Below, one piece after another: positions 44,693 through 54,353 of a DNA stretch of 64,000 nucleotides (position 1 is the first letter of the stretch; each line of letters begins with the position of its first letter). A program made the translations under genes and the position numbers. Under the pieces are notes generated by a model. That model was not told where the DNA came from and did no database searches. It saw only the letters and a program-made list of their open reading frames with translations. This DNA is from Streptococcus oralis subsp. tigurinus AZ_3a (GTDB taxonomy: Bacteria > Bacillota > Bacilli > Lactobacillales > Streptococcaceae), in contig AORU01000005.1 in assembly GCA_000344275.1 (NCBI GenBank), forward strand, positions 1 through 64,000, read 5' to 3'.

Positions 44693-44721
44693 ATTATACT
44701 AGATTTTTACGATTTTATCAA
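44693..44721 (-). promoter_or_regulatory. mecA promoter
   Basis: TTGATA (44721-44716), 17 bp, TATAAT (44698-44693) on the minus strand, about 30 bp before the mecA start. Confidence 0.8.
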
Positions 44722-44787
44722 AAGAATGAAGCGAGAATATTGTATATTTAGAGTTAACTTTATAATATTAGCGTCAATATAAAACTT

Positions 44788-44837
44788 AAAAAACACCTTA
44801 AAATCAGGTTTAGTCCTACCTGCTTCTAAGGTGTTTA
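44788..44837 (-). terminator. Terminator after the phosphorylcholine esterase gene
   Basis: On the minus strand AAACACCTTA..CAGGT pairs with ACCTG..TAAGGTGTTT and TTTTAAG follows. A long, well-paired stem about 55 bp past the pce-like stop. Confidence 0.85.
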
Positions 44838-44892
44838 CACATCACATTTATTCCTCAATCATATGGTGTGAAGAATTATCCTCAACATGAGA

Positions 44893-47361
44893 TTAATTCT
44901 CAGTCGAAGTAGAAGTTTCAGTTATCTGTTCTTTCTTATCTTGCTCCACTGCTACCGTGGTTTGACTTATTTTCCAAATTCCTTCTTCGTTTACCTTGTA
45001 ACCATCAGGTGTTGTTGCGTTCTTCAACAAAGAACCATCAGCTTGGAAATAGTACCAATTACCATCAAGCTGTTTCCAACCTGTTTGCATAGCTCCGGAT
45101 TCATCAAAGTAATAATGATCACCATTTACTTTATGAAGGCCAACCAACATGATTCCATCTTCGGGATTTAGATAATACCAGATACCTTTGTCTTTTATCC
45201 AACCAGTTTTCATGGCTCCGTTTGATTCAAAGTAACGGTAATGATTATCAAACCATTTCCAGCCAGTTTGCATGGCACCAGATTTGCTAAAGTAATATTG
45301 CTTACCATCTACTTGATGAAGGCCGACTAACATAACGCCTTCCTTACCTTCAAGATAATACCACGCATCACCATTCTTCAACCAACCAGTTTGAAGTGCA
45401 CCAGACTCAGTGTAATAATGCCAGGAATCGTTTGACCACTGCCATCCAACTTGCATGATACCTGAGGATTTGAAGAAATAGGTTTTACCGTCAATTTCTT
45501 TAGAACCTACGACCATGATACCTGTTTCAGGGTTCAAATAATACCATGATTCGTTATCTCTCAACCAACCAGTTTTCATAGCTCCAGAACTTGCAAAATA
45601 GTTCCAGTGACCATCAACAAAGGCCCAGCCTGTTTGCATGGCACCACTGGCATTCAAATAGTAACGGACACCATTGATATCTTGGCTTCCAGTTAACATG
45701 ATGCCATCTTTATCCAAATAATACCATGTTTCCTGATCCTTGACCCAGCCGGTTTTCATAGCTCCAGAACTTGCAAAATAGTTCCAGTGACCATCAACAA
45801 AGGCCCAACCTGTTTGCATGACACCTTCTTGATTAAAGTAGTATGTGCTTCCATTGATATTCTTTTTACCGACAGTCCGTAATCCATCCTCATCATAGAA
45901 ATACCAATCTGAGTCAATCTTTTGCCAAGTTGAAGGATTACCTGCTGTTTGGAGTGCACCACTTTCGCTAAAGAACATCTTCTTACCATTAAAGACTTGA
46001 TAGCCTGTTAGCATCTTACCATCTTTATCAAATAGGTATTTCTGTCCCGCAATTTCTAAGAGTTCATTATAGCTTCTTGCTCCCGTTGATGTGATATAGT
46101 ACCAATTACCATCTTGGTTAAACCAACCAGTTTCTCGCATGTCACCATTGTTATTTAGGCAATACCAGTTTCCATCAATTTTTTCTCTAGAATCTTTCAA
46201 ATGCAACCATTTGCCAGCTTGCATTTGTCCTTGTCCATTAAAGAAATAATAAACACCGTCTATTTTTCGCCAACCAATCGTCATTTCATCATCGGACAAG
46301 CGATATTTCCAGTAACCATCTTCTTTATACCATTTTTCTCTAACTGTCGGTATATTGGGGAAAACTTCCGAAACGTTAGTAAATCCTTCTTTATCTATAT
46401 CAAAAACAGTCGCATCTTTGGTATGACTATAAGCTTTTACTATTTTTATATTCTTTTCTCGAAGTAGAGCTCTAGTGGATTCACGATTAATATCTGATCC
46501 ACTTGTCTGAACAACAATACTTGGTGATAAATTATTAATAAAGTTAACTGTATTTGAAATTGTCGCATCATAATGATGGTTCCATTTCATCATATCAACC
46601 TTACCGATAACCGGGCCTAACTTATCTTCTGCTCCTTCGGCATTGTCCAAATCTCCACCTAGATAGATTCTCTTTCCAGCTACAGTAACAACAGCAACTA
46701 TTGAGTTTGAATTATCATCGAAAACCTTTTTAAGCTTTCCTTCACTGTCATACTCATTTTTGTAGTTATAAAGCTGAATATCCATATCACCCATGGTAAA
46801 GTGGCTGTCGTTGTCAGAGATATCTTGTATAAGATTTACACCACGTTCAAGAGCTGTTTTAACCGCATTATCATAGTTATAGAGATTATCCCACAACCTC
46901 CACTGTGTTGTAATGCGTTCATCTGAGTATCTTTTTAGATAAAATTTATCAACAGGATAATGTTTTAGTACTTCATCTGCAGAACCAATATGATCACTGT
47001 GGACATGAGTACCCAAGATAAAATCTAGCTTTTCAACACCAACCTGTTTCAGATGACGGAACAATCGATCCTCTAAAACTTGATCATTGTCCATGGTAAT
47101 TCCCCACCTATCTGGATAACGTGGATTGCTTCCATCTGGGAAATCATAATCTTCACCCATATCAATTAAAGCAAAGTGTCCTTTGCTTTCTAAGAGAATG
47201 GCATCACTCCCTGACTTAGATTTTAAATTAATAAAGTGGATTCGATTACCATCCCCTGCGGAAATGGTATCCGCATCGACTGATGATAATTTGGTAGTCA
47301 TAATTAAAGTACATATGAGAAAACTAAATAATATTAACTTTCTTATCTTTGTATTCTTCAT
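44893..47361 (-). CDS. pce: Choline-binding phosphorylcholine esterase (Pce/CbpE type)
   Basis: An 822-residue exported protein: signal peptide (about 1-30), metallo-beta-lactamase-fold esterase domain (about 35-330) with zinc motif THVHSDH (H119, H121, D123, H124), and further metal ligands in GGDLDNAEG and WNHHYDA. Then about 20 choline-binding repeats of the GWxxxxGxWYY kind (about 345-800) and an unusual Glu/Thr-rich tail. Pce removes phosphocholine from teichoic acid. The pneumococcal protein is, from memory, about 627 residues, so this repeat array is much longer. The neighbouring genes are licD-type phosphocholine transferases, so addition and removal functions are side by side. Confidence 0.9.
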   Translation of the reverse strand: MKNTKIRKLILFSFLICTLIMTTKLSSVDADTISAGDGNRIHFINLKSKSGSDAILLESKGHFALIDMGEDYDFPDGSNPRYPDRWGITMDNDQVLEDRLFRHLKQVGVEKLDFILGTHVHSDHIGSADEVLKHYPVDKFYLKRYSDERITTQWRLWDNLYNYDNAVKTALERGVNLIQDISDNDSHFTMGDMDIQLYNYKNEYDSEGKLKKVFDDNSNSIVAVVTVAGKRIYLGGDLDNAEGAEDKLGPVIGKVDMMKWNHHYDATISNTVNFINNLSPSIVVQTSGSDINRESTRALLREKNIKIVKAYSHTKDATVFDIDKEGFTNVSEVFPNIPTVREKWYKEDGYWKYRLSDDEMTIGWRKIDGVYYFFNGQGQMQAGKWLHLKDSREKIDGNWYCLNNNGDMRETGWFNQDGNWYYITSTGARSYNELLEIAGQKYLFDKDGKMLTGYQVFNGKKMFFSESGALQTAGNPSTWQKIDSDWYFYDEDGLRTVGKKNINGSTYYFNQEGVMQTGWAFVDGHWNYFASSGAMKTGWVKDQETWYYLDKDGIMLTGSQDINGVRYYLNASGAMQTGWAFVDGHWNYFASSGAMKTGWLRDNESWYYLNPETGIMVVGSKEIDGKTYFFKSSGIMQVGWQWSNDSWHYYTESGALQTGWLKNGDAWYYLEGKEGVMLVGLHQVDGKQYYFSKSGAMQTGWKWFDNHYRYFESNGAMKTGWIKDKGIWYYLNPEDGIMLVGLHKVNGDHYYFDESGAMQTGWKQLDGNWYYFQADGSLLKNATTPDGYKVNEEGIWKISQTTVAVEQDKKEQITETSTSTEN
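45571..45830 (-). repeat. Near-identical 75-bp repeat pair within the choline-binding array
   Basis: Segments near 45571-45645 and 45751-45825 agree at nearly every base, encoding the same AFVDGHWNYFASSGAMKTGW unit, 180 bp apart. The rest of the array is more divergent. Recent duplication by slippage or unequal exchange is likely. Confidence 0.8.
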
Positions 47362-47497
47362 TGTATATCACACTTTCCTTTATCATTTCTATGAACCATC
47401 ATTTTAGCCTATTTTCATATCCTGATTTGTATATGAATAGTACTATCCTGATTTTCCCAATAAACACTCAAAAGACTCGCTCTCCTATGAAACTGGG

Positions 47498-48313
47498 CTA
47501 CTTCTCTATCTTACGATGGGCTTTTATACTATGGCTATACCACTCCTGCATTTCTTTTGATGGAGGAGTCATATAATCACCATACATCTGTGTTAAAAAG
47601 GCATCATAATTTTTAGGAATTGGCATCATTCTCCCTTCAAATTCTGTTAAAATCAGTTCTTTAAAGGTCCCTGCTGGAAAGACTTCTTTCATTTTTTCTT
47701 TTCCAACTCCAACAGCTCCTTCATAAGTAGGATTTTCTGTCACACTATTTTTTACTAATTGATCGATTTTCTTATAGAAATATCTCGGATTAACAAGTCT
47801 GAGAGGATACCACGTACACAATCGAAGAAAATCCTTTAATCTGCTATCTCCGTGAACCGCACGTTCTTTTTTGATATAGGCAAGCTGACGCAAGGCAACA
47901 TATTTATAGCTCTTATCAACGATGCTCAAATCCGAAAATTGATCGATTGGAAAGACATCAATAAACAAACTAGTATCATGACGCTTATACTTTACATTAT
48001 CCTCAATGACAGTTGATGTATCTAAAATAGCTGCAAAATTATGGAAATACCAAGATGAAGTATCATAGGAAAGGACTTGATAAATAGGATGCTGGTCCTC
48101 TTCAATAGCTTTCAATAAACGTTCATAGTCCTCTCTGTACAGAGAAATATCAATGTCATCATCCCAAGGAATCATGCCTTTATGACGAACAGCTCCCAGC
48201 ATTGTTCCATAGCTAAGGAAATAAGAAATATTATTTTTTTTACAAATTTCGTCAATATAGTCCAAAATGCCCAGTTGAATAGTTTTAATCTCATTTTTTT
48301 CTAAATACTGCAT
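47498..48313 (-). CDS. LicD family phosphocholine transferase
   Basis: A 271-residue LicD-type protein. The signature is YGTMLGAVRHKGMIPWDDDIDISLYREDYERL (cut: GAVRHKG then IPWDDDID), the metal-binding DDDID being the nucleotidyltransferase core. A C-terminal motif MYGDYMTPPSKEMQEWYSH is shared with the next two LicD proteins. LicD enzymes transfer phosphocholine from CDP-choline to sugars. It begins right after the stop of the second licD gene, so both come from one message starting at wzx. Confidence 0.9.
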   Translation of the reverse strand: MQYLEKNEIKTIQLGILDYIDEICKKNNISYFLSYGTMLGAVRHKGMIPWDDDIDISLYREDYERLLKAIEEDQHPIYQVLSYDTSSWYFHNFAAILDTSTVIEDNVKYKRHDTSLFIDVFPIDQFSDLSIVDKSYKYVALRQLAYIKKERAVHGDSRLKDFLRLCTWYPLRLVNPRYFYKKIDQLVKNSVTENPTYEGAVGVGKEKMKEVFPAGTFKELILTEFEGRMMPIPKNYDAFLTQMYGDYMTPPSKEMQEWYSHSIKAHRKIEK

Positions 48314-49117
48314 TTAATCCTCCAATTTATAAGCTTCAAATTCATGGATATAAATCTGTTTTTCTTTAGGTGGCACTGTCATATAATCATCATAAAACTG
48401 TTTTAAAACAGTATCAAAATGTTTAGGCGCTGGAAGAACAAGATGTTCAAAAGGCGTTTTAATCAGTTCATCAAACATATCTCTTGGAAAAATTTCCTTT
48501 TCCTTAGCTTTTGATGGAATGAAAGCTATATATTTCCCATTCTTAACCCTATATCTTTGAATTTGCTTTTCGATTTGATTAGCAAAGAAGCGTGGAGAAA
48601 CGGGGCGAAGAAGAAGCCAGAATAAGGTACGAATCAAATCTTTTAACTTGCTATCTCCATAAACAATATTCTTGTGCTTACTGAAGGATAATAGTTTAAA
48701 ACTCTCCAACTTATAGCAGATATCAACGACCTTAGTATCATTAAATGTATCCATCGGAAAAATATCAATGAATACACCCGAATCATAGGTTTTTGTATTT
48801 CTCGTATCAATTATTTTTGTTGTAGGATCTACAATTTTGATAAAGTTATTAAAATATTGGTCATCCGTTTCTAACGAGAGAAGTTTATATCTTGATTGCT
48901 TCTCACTAAATAACTGAATAAACTTTTCATAGTTTTCACGAGTCATAGAAAGGTCTATATCATCATCCCAAGGAATAAATCCCTTGTGTCGAATAGCACC
49001 AATCAAGGTCCCATAGTTAATACAATAGTTGATGCCGTGCTCCTTACAAAAGGAATCTATAAAGTCTAAAATATCAAGTTCAAGCTTTTTAGCTTCTTCA
49101 ATGTTTAATTTTCTCAT
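48314..49117 (-). CDS. LicD family phosphocholine transferase
   Basis: A 267-residue LicD protein with INYGTLIGAIRHKGFIPWDD and DIDLSMTRENYEKF, and the C-terminal YDDYMTVPPKEKQIYIHE. It is related to but clearly distinct from its neighbour (47498-48313), suggesting different sugar acceptors. It follows the flippase gene by 12 bp, with GGAGG before the ATG, and its stop directly abuts the next licD start. Confidence 0.9.
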   Translation of the reverse strand: MRKLNIEEAKKLELDILDFIDSFCKEHGINYCINYGTLIGAIRHKGFIPWDDDIDLSMTRENYEKFIQLFSEKQSRYKLLSLETDDQYFNNFIKIVDPTTKIIDTRNTKTYDSGVFIDIFPMDTFNDTKVVDICYKLESFKLLSFSKHKNIVYGDSKLKDLIRTLFWLLLRPVSPRFFANQIEKQIQRYRVKNGKYIAFIPSKAKEKEIFPRDMFDELIKTPFEHLVLPAPKHFDTVLKQFYDDYMTVPPKEKQIYIHEFEAYKLED

Positions 49118-49129
49118 ATATTCCTCCTA

Positions 49130-50614
49130 TTATTTTATAACGCGTTTTTTTAGCGAAATAAAGTGTCCTAAAAATTCATAGAAAATACTATCTTTTGTCC
49201 ATACTAGTAGACCAATATAACTGAGTGCAGATAATGCCATAATGATAAACATATTAATAAAGAGTGGCAAGTTGATAACCATTTGTACCGGATATATAAA
49301 ATTGACTAGGAAGTAAGTTAGAATAAATGTCGATGAGAAGAGAGAATACCGTAAAGTATACTTTAGAATGTGCCGTAAGTTGATGAGTTTACGCTTATTG
49401 ATAAAGAGAATATAAAGAATCAAAAGGAATGTTTCAGATAGCATAGTTGTAATCAGATAATACTCTGGTGTATAGATATCATAAAAATAGAGTAAACTAT
49501 CTAAAATAAGATTCAAAATACCCGCAAAAACAGTATAGAGGGTAATTCTTCTCTCATAACCATTTGTAAAGAGAATTTGTGATCCTAGAATAGTATCTAG
49601 AGCAAGAATAATCGTACGAACAGCAAAGAGGGAAGTTAAAATACCACCACCTATATATTTTTCACTACCATATACTAAGATAGCTTGGGGTCCCAAAATC
49701 ATTAAGCCGATACTAAGAGGAATGATAAAGAAATTGAAAATACGACTTCCTCGATTGACTAAATTTACATACTCCTCTTTCTTTCCTTTTCCAAGATAAT
49801 AACTTAAACGAGGGACACTAACTCCAATTGCACCTGTAACAACCCCCGCAATAACCGTTACAATTCGTTGTGCAATGGTATAGTAGCTGACATTCACATC
49901 AATCCCCGTCTTCACAAGGAATAGACGGTCAAGAAAAGTAAATAACATATTTGCATTTGCGAAAATAAGCATGGCTGTCAGTGGAAGGAAAAGCGGTTTG
50001 AATTCACTTAGTGAAACTTTTACAAATTTTATATCTCGTTTAATCCAGAAATAACTAATGAGATAGTTAATTAGGGTTGATAGACTCATTACCAGAGTAT
50101 AAACAACAATATCGTGTTCGTTTTTTACAAATAAAAATATTGATACCAACATGAGAACACGTATGAAAGCTGTTTTATAAAATAAAAAGCTATAATTTTC
50201 AAGCGCCTCATTAACCCACTCAATTGAAAAAATCTGAGCAACGAGTTGCACTCCCATTACTAGATAGATCTTTTTAATAATAGGATTAGCTGTAAAGAAT
50301 AATGGATAGGAGAAAACATACACAAGTGTTGTAATAATAGTACAAGCAACACACAAATAAAAAAGACTAGAGAAAACTTTGTTTAGCTCTTTTTTATTAT
50401 CTTTCACATTGCTAATGGCACGAAGACCGTAGTTATAAACCCCATAAGTTGCAAAGGGCAAGAAGAAAGATAGGATGGTATCAACAGAGTTAAAATAACC
50501 ATAATCTGTTCGATCCAAAACACGAGCAACATATGTACCTGTTAAAATAGGGAAAATAATATTTAAAACACGAATCCCCATAAAAGCCATAGCATTTAAT
50601 TTTATACTTTTCAT
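49130..50614 (-). CDS. wzx: Wzx-type polysaccharide repeat-unit flippase
   Basis: A 494-residue protein with about 12-14 membrane helices, of the MOP/PST exporter kind. It starts with the typical NAMAFMGIRVLNIIFPILTG and a second half with YLGKGKKEEYVNLVNRGSR. Wzx moves lipid-linked oligosaccharide across the membrane for polymerisation by Wzy. An extended -10 promoter at 50634-50642 lies before GAGGTAAATTG, so wzx and the two licD genes may form a separate transcript from the genes upstream. Confidence 0.88.
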   Translation of the reverse strand: MKSIKLNAMAFMGIRVLNIIFPILTGTYVARVLDRTDYGYFNSVDTILSFFLPFATYGVYNYGLRAISNVKDNKKELNKVFSSLFYLCVACTIITTLVYVFSYPLFFTANPIIKKIYLVMGVQLVAQIFSIEWVNEALENYSFLFYKTAFIRVLMLVSIFLFVKNEHDIVVYTLVMSLSTLINYLISYFWIKRDIKFVKVSLSEFKPLFLPLTAMLIFANANMLFTFLDRLFLVKTGIDVNVSYYTIAQRIVTVIAGVVTGAIGVSVPRLSYYLGKGKKEEYVNLVNRGSRIFNFFIIPLSIGLMILGPQAILVYGSEKYIGGGILTSLFAVRTIILALDTILGSQILFTNGYERRITLYTVFAGILNLILDSLLYFYDIYTPEYYLITTMLSETFLLILYILFINKRKLINLRHILKYTLRYSLFSSTFILTYFLVNFIYPVQMVINLPLFINMFIIMALSALSYIGLLVWTKDSIFYEFLGHFISLKKRVIK

Positions 50615-50633
50615 TCAATTTACCTCATTGTTT

Positions 50634-50642
50634 ATTATATCA
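50634..50642 (-). promoter_or_regulatory. Extended -10 promoter of wzx
   Basis: TGATATAAT on the minus strand (50642-50634), 20 bp before the wzx start; no good -35. It follows a terminator at 50793-50816. The 236-bp gap otherwise shows nothing. Confidence 0.5.
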
Positions 50643-50792
50643 TAAAGTTAGTTAAAAAGGCCTTTTTGATTGAGAAAACTAGTTTCAACAACGCATTTCT
50701 ATTTCGCTTATTATAAGTTTCTTCTTCGTTCAAAGATAGGTTGATAACCCTAATATCATTAGACTTCCTTTCGACCTTATCGTGGGCATAAA

Positions 50793-50816
50793 AAAGAGGA
50801 CTATCACGTCCTCTTT
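50793..50816 (-). terminator. Terminator after the wzz-like gene
   Basis: AAAGAGGAC (50793-50801) and GTCCTCTTT (50808-50816) around six bases, with a T-run on the minus strand side. It ends the transcript of licD-GT-GT-wzy-wzz. Confidence 0.85.
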
Positions 50817-50851
50817 AAGTATTGAACCTCTTCACTCTTTATGAAGATACT

Positions 50852-51889
50852 TTATAGATTAAAAGCTATGACTCCTAAAACTGAACGATTTAGATTTCTA
50901 ACCATCTGCAAGCTTTCTTCAAATTTTTTATAACGAGTAACACCATATTCCTCAACGAATAGAACATTGTCCGTTGCTAAAAGATCTTTTACATTTTGCA
51001 AATCTACAAAATGAATACCCTCTATATTTAATTTGTAATTTTCTTGTAATTTCTTTAAGATACGACTATCTGAACTGACAACTGCTAACGGTTGACCTTC
51101 ACATCTATAACTCAAAAGTTGTGATAGGTTATCATTGGTAGTGATATTTGAAACAAAATCTAGTTGATAGGCCAAAAAGTCGCCTGCACGATTAATTGTC
51201 GGATTAAAAATGTAGACAAGAACGTTTCCCATAATAAGGAGAACAACACATAGAACTCCTATAACTGCTAAGCGCAAAACTAGATTTTTAAGATTGAAGC
51301 CAACTGTAATTTCACCACTAGGATTTAACTCTTTTGAATTGACTGTTTCTAACTTTTCAATTTTAACATTTGCATAGGTACTCTTAAATTTATCAATTAA
51401 TGAATCAAACTTGGTCTCAAGAAAATCATTTACCTCTTTACTAGGTGTTAAAATTTTGATACTTACACCTGCGTCATCAATTAATGAATTTACCGTTAAT
51501 TTTTTAGTCCAGTAGTCACTGGTTGAATTTTTTAAAGCTGATTCTGTCGTATCCAAATCACTAGCAATTTTTTTCATTTTATCTGAATCAACATCATTAA
51601 AAAGAAAGGCTCCATTTAGATTACCATCAATCAATTTAGCATAAAAATCACTGTATCTTCCAGCTTGGTGGTTCAAAATTACTTTTGAAGAATCCTCTGG
51701 AGGCGTAATTTTATAAGTAATATAAGTTGAATAGCTAGATGTATCTTTCACCGTATTTTTGTTTTTGACCGCTGTAAGCGTAAATGGCACAGCGATAAGT
51801 GCAAATAAAACAATCAAAACTAGCAGATTCATTTTCCGTTTTTTATAGAGATTTGCAAATAGATCCTCTACTGAATAGTGTTCAAACAT
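50852..51889 (-). CDS. Wzz-like chain length protein with a kinase-like remnant tail
   Basis: A 345-residue protein with two membrane helices (about 20-38 and 203-228) framing an extracellular helical domain of ~165 residues, as in Wzz/CpsC polysaccharide co-polymerases. After the second helix is a ~110-residue cytoplasmic domain: PLAVVSSDSRILKKL, then DNVLFVEEYGVTRYKKFEESLQMVRNL and VLGVIAFNL. This resembles the C-terminal half of BY-kinases (CpsD/Wze), but there is no Walker A motif and no tyrosine cluster. It is probably an inactive relic or a structural domain. It starts 3 bases after the wzy stop. Confidence 0.75.
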   Translation of the reverse strand: MFEHYSVEDLFANLYKKRKMNLLVLIVLFALIAVPFTLTAVKNKNTVKDTSSYSTYITYKITPPEDSSKVILNHQAGRYSDFYAKLIDGNLNGAFLFNDVDSDKMKKIASDLDTTESALKNSTSDYWTKKLTVNSLIDDAGVSIKILTPSKEVNDFLETKFDSLIDKFKSTYANVKIEKLETVNSKELNPSGEITVGFNLKNLVLRLAVIGVLCVVLLIMGNVLVYIFNPTINRAGDFLAYQLDFVSNITTNDNLSQLLSYRCEGQPLAVVSSDSRILKKLQENYKLNIEGIHFVDLQNVKDLLATDNVLFVEEYGVTRYKKFEESLQMVRNLNRSVLGVIAFNL

Positions 51890-51892
51890 GAG

Positions 51893-53350
51893 TTAACTCC
51901 TTTTTTGTATTAGATATTGATTTTTTTTAGTAATCATTTTAGCGACAAATAGCATAACAAGAACAATTCCCCAGAATTGCATTGTAAACAGGTTAAAGAA
52001 ACTTTCCGAAAAGCTACTTCTTGGCATAAAGAAGATATTATTCAAGATTAATAGGGACAAAGCGAATAAGATGGTTTTCGAGCGATAAGCAACTTGCAAC
52101 ATTGCTATAAATAATAAGCCAAGTAGGAGACTTAGTAGGAAAACTCCTATCATACCATAATCGGTATACAACTCCATGATGTAACTACTACCAATACCAT
52201 GACCTCTTAAGTATTCCTTGTTTAGGACAAGGTAAGATAGGTTATTAGCGTAGCTATTACTATCAATGGCCAATTCAATACTATTTGTTGTATGTTCAAA
52301 TGGTTTCGCTCCAAAAATAATTCCCAAACTTCCCCTTGCAAAATAGTCAATTATAGGACCAAAGGTGAAATTCCGAAAATCTCTATAAGGGAGACTACTG
52401 TTGTATAAAAATCCTCTCGCTAATACTCCAAAACTGGTTCCCTGTTTATAAATAAAATCAAGAAGAATATCCCAAAATCCTGTATGAGAAACTTGCACAT
52501 TATCTCGTACATAATTAAGAATTCCCATTGCTAACATAAGAATAGGTGATCCAACAAAAATGGCCAATTTCTCTTTGAAGCCAATCCATTTTCCCTTTTC
52601 AGTCTGCTCACGCATAAAATAATATACAAAAGCAAATAGAATACTTAAAATGAAAGGATTACGTGTTCCTATTGCTAAATGAATAGTATTTGCGATAATA
52701 AAGGACACTAGTACTGCTGTCGCGTGTAATTTTTTTGGTTTGGTTGCCAAGTACATACACATCGCATAAACCGTAAATGTCGATAAGATATAGGTAAAAT
52801 ATGGAAGTTGACTCTCAAAATTTGCATAATAGTTGTAATAAGAAGTCTGTAAACGATAAAGCAAACGTTCAAGTAGTCTTAAAAAGTAAAATGGATAGGT
52901 AATCAAAAATACACTCAGTGATACAAAACGTAAGTTTTTTATAAAGTTTGCAGTAGATTCTTGTCTAACTTCTATATCGTGAACTTTCTTTCTATTGATG
53001 TAATAACTAGCAATAAATCCTCCTATTGTCAGTCCCAATATTGAGACGATTACCACCAAAAAAGAAAAGCGATAAGCAATAGGTTGGTAAGTGTCTAAGG
53101 CTCCATCTCTAAAGTAATCTATCGTGGGTCTAGATACCAAGAATATAAAAATTGTAATATAAAAAATAAAGTGAATTAAATAATATTTTATATTATTCCA
53201 GCAAAATAGAAGGCTACTAATCAGCAACAATAGTAGAGTCGTTAAAAGTACGACATTTTCATTTGTAAACAAATAAGTGATGCCACTTAAAATTGTTAAG
53301 AAATAGCTTAGAATGGTCGCACAAAGCAATATTCGTTTGCCATCAATCAT
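51893..53350 (-). CDS. wzy: Wzy-type polysaccharide polymerase
   Basis: A 485-residue protein with about 11-12 membrane helices and a large extracellular loop (about 280-380, containing YNSSLPYRDFRNFTFGP and YANNLSYLVLNKEYLRGHGIGSSYIMELYTDYG in parts), typical of O-antigen polymerases of the Wzy/O-ligase group. The enzyme joins flipped repeat units outside the membrane. It is flanked by GT2 and the wzz-like gene on the same message. Codon use is strongly AT-rich, like wzx. Confidence 0.82.
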   Translation of the reverse strand: MIDGKRILLCATILSYFLTILSGITYLFTNENVVLLTTLLLLLISSLLFCWNNIKYYLIHFIFYITIFIFLVSRPTIDYFRDGALDTYQPIAYRFSFLVVIVSILGLTIGGFIASYYINRKKVHDIEVRQESTANFIKNLRFVSLSVFLITYPFYFLRLLERLLYRLQTSYYNYYANFESQLPYFTYILSTFTVYAMCMYLATKPKKLHATAVLVSFIIANTIHLAIGTRNPFILSILFAFVYYFMREQTEKGKWIGFKEKLAIFVGSPILMLAMGILNYVRDNVQVSHTGFWDILLDFIYKQGTSFGVLARGFLYNSSLPYRDFRNFTFGPIIDYFARGSLGIIFGAKPFEHTTNSIELAIDSNSYANNLSYLVLNKEYLRGHGIGSSYIMELYTDYGMIGVFLLSLLLGLLFIAMLQVAYRSKTILFALSLLILNNIFFMPRSSFSESFFNLFTMQFWGIVLVMLFVAKMITKKNQYLIQKRS

Positions 53351-53365
53351 TTCTCTCCTCCTTTT

Positions 53366-54352
53366 CTAATTAATTTTTCTTGACTGTTCAATATTTTTCA
53401 GTAACAATATTCGATACAATCGTATGTTTAAAAATAGAGCTAAAGCACTAATTCGTCTCCCCGTTCTAAAAATAGGATTTTTAAAAATAGAAAAAGCGTG
53501 CTTCTTCAAAAAATGATAAATCGCTGGATATTCTTTAATTTCTCTGTAATCCTCTACCAAAAGCATCTTATCCAGAATAAAGAAGTGGGCATAGGCCAAT
53601 CTGAAGAAAGCGACCTCCTTCAAGTCAGGATAGTTTTTCACAACTTCATTATAAAATTTTTGATAGATATCAATATAGGCTAAATCCTTTTCTGCATAAG
53701 GTTTGGTCGTAATGCTATCCCCTCTATGAAAATAGTAATAATAGGGTTTCGTATTAACCACATACTTCTTTGCCAACTTGATTAAATCAAAATGATAATA
53801 AGCATCTTCGTAAATCAATCCCTTTGGAAAGGATAGGGCAGTTGCAATCTCTCTCTTGATTAGCTTATTGCAAATCGTTCCAGGTATTTTTTCACCTATG
53901 AGGTATTCCCTCAGAAATGTTTGAGAATCACAGACAAAATAATCATCCTGATTGGCTGACTGTGGGCTTTCATCATTTGCATAGACATTCATGACGCCAC
54001 AGCTCGAAACATCTGCATCTTCTTGAATTAATTGCTCATATAAACTCTGAATCATATCTGGATGGATATAATCATCCGAGTCAATAAAAATCAGATAATC
54101 CCCATGAGCCTGCTTCATTCCATCGTTTCGCGCTTGTGACAGGCCTTCGTTATTTTTATGAAGCACTAACACCCTTTCATCTTGTTCAGCGATTGAATCG
54201 CACAAGCGACCACTTTCATCCGTTGACCCATCATCAACAAGAATGATTTCCAGATTTTGATAGGTCTGCTTCTGAATGGAGGCTATCGATTTTTCTAGGT
54301 ATTGCGCCACATTATAGACTGGAACAATCACACTAATTAATGCAGTTTCCAT
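53366..54352 (-). CDS. GT2 family glycosyltransferase
   Basis: A 328-residue GT-A enzyme. The nucleotide-sugar motifs are SVIVPVYNVAQYLEKSI (7-23), ILVDDGSTDESG, and the metal site FIDSDDYIHP; the acceptor region has GLIYEDAYYHFDL with the ED motif. It adds a sugar, identity unknown, to the lipid-linked repeat unit. One base separates it from the GT4 gene upstream. Confidence 0.9.
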   Translation of the reverse strand: METALISVIVPVYNVAQYLEKSIASIQKQTYQNLEIILVDDGSTDESGRLCDSIAEQDERVLVLHKNNEGLSQARNDGMKQAHGDYLIFIDSDDYIHPDMIQSLYEQLIQEDADVSSCGVMNVYANDESPQSANQDDYFVCDSQTFLREYLIGEKIPGTICNKLIKREIATALSFPKGLIYEDAYYHFDLIKLAKKYVVNTKPYYYYFHRGDSITTKPYAEKDLAYIDIYQKFYNEVVKNYPDLKEVAFFRLAYAHFFILDKMLLVEDYREIKEYPAIYHFLKKHAFSIFKNPIFRTGRRISALALFLNIRLYRILLLKNIEQSRKIN

Positions 54353-54353
54353 G

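Noticed and set aside
45000..46350. CRISPR array
   Set aside because: The regular repeats here encode choline-binding modules in frame; no array is seen elsewhere in the window.
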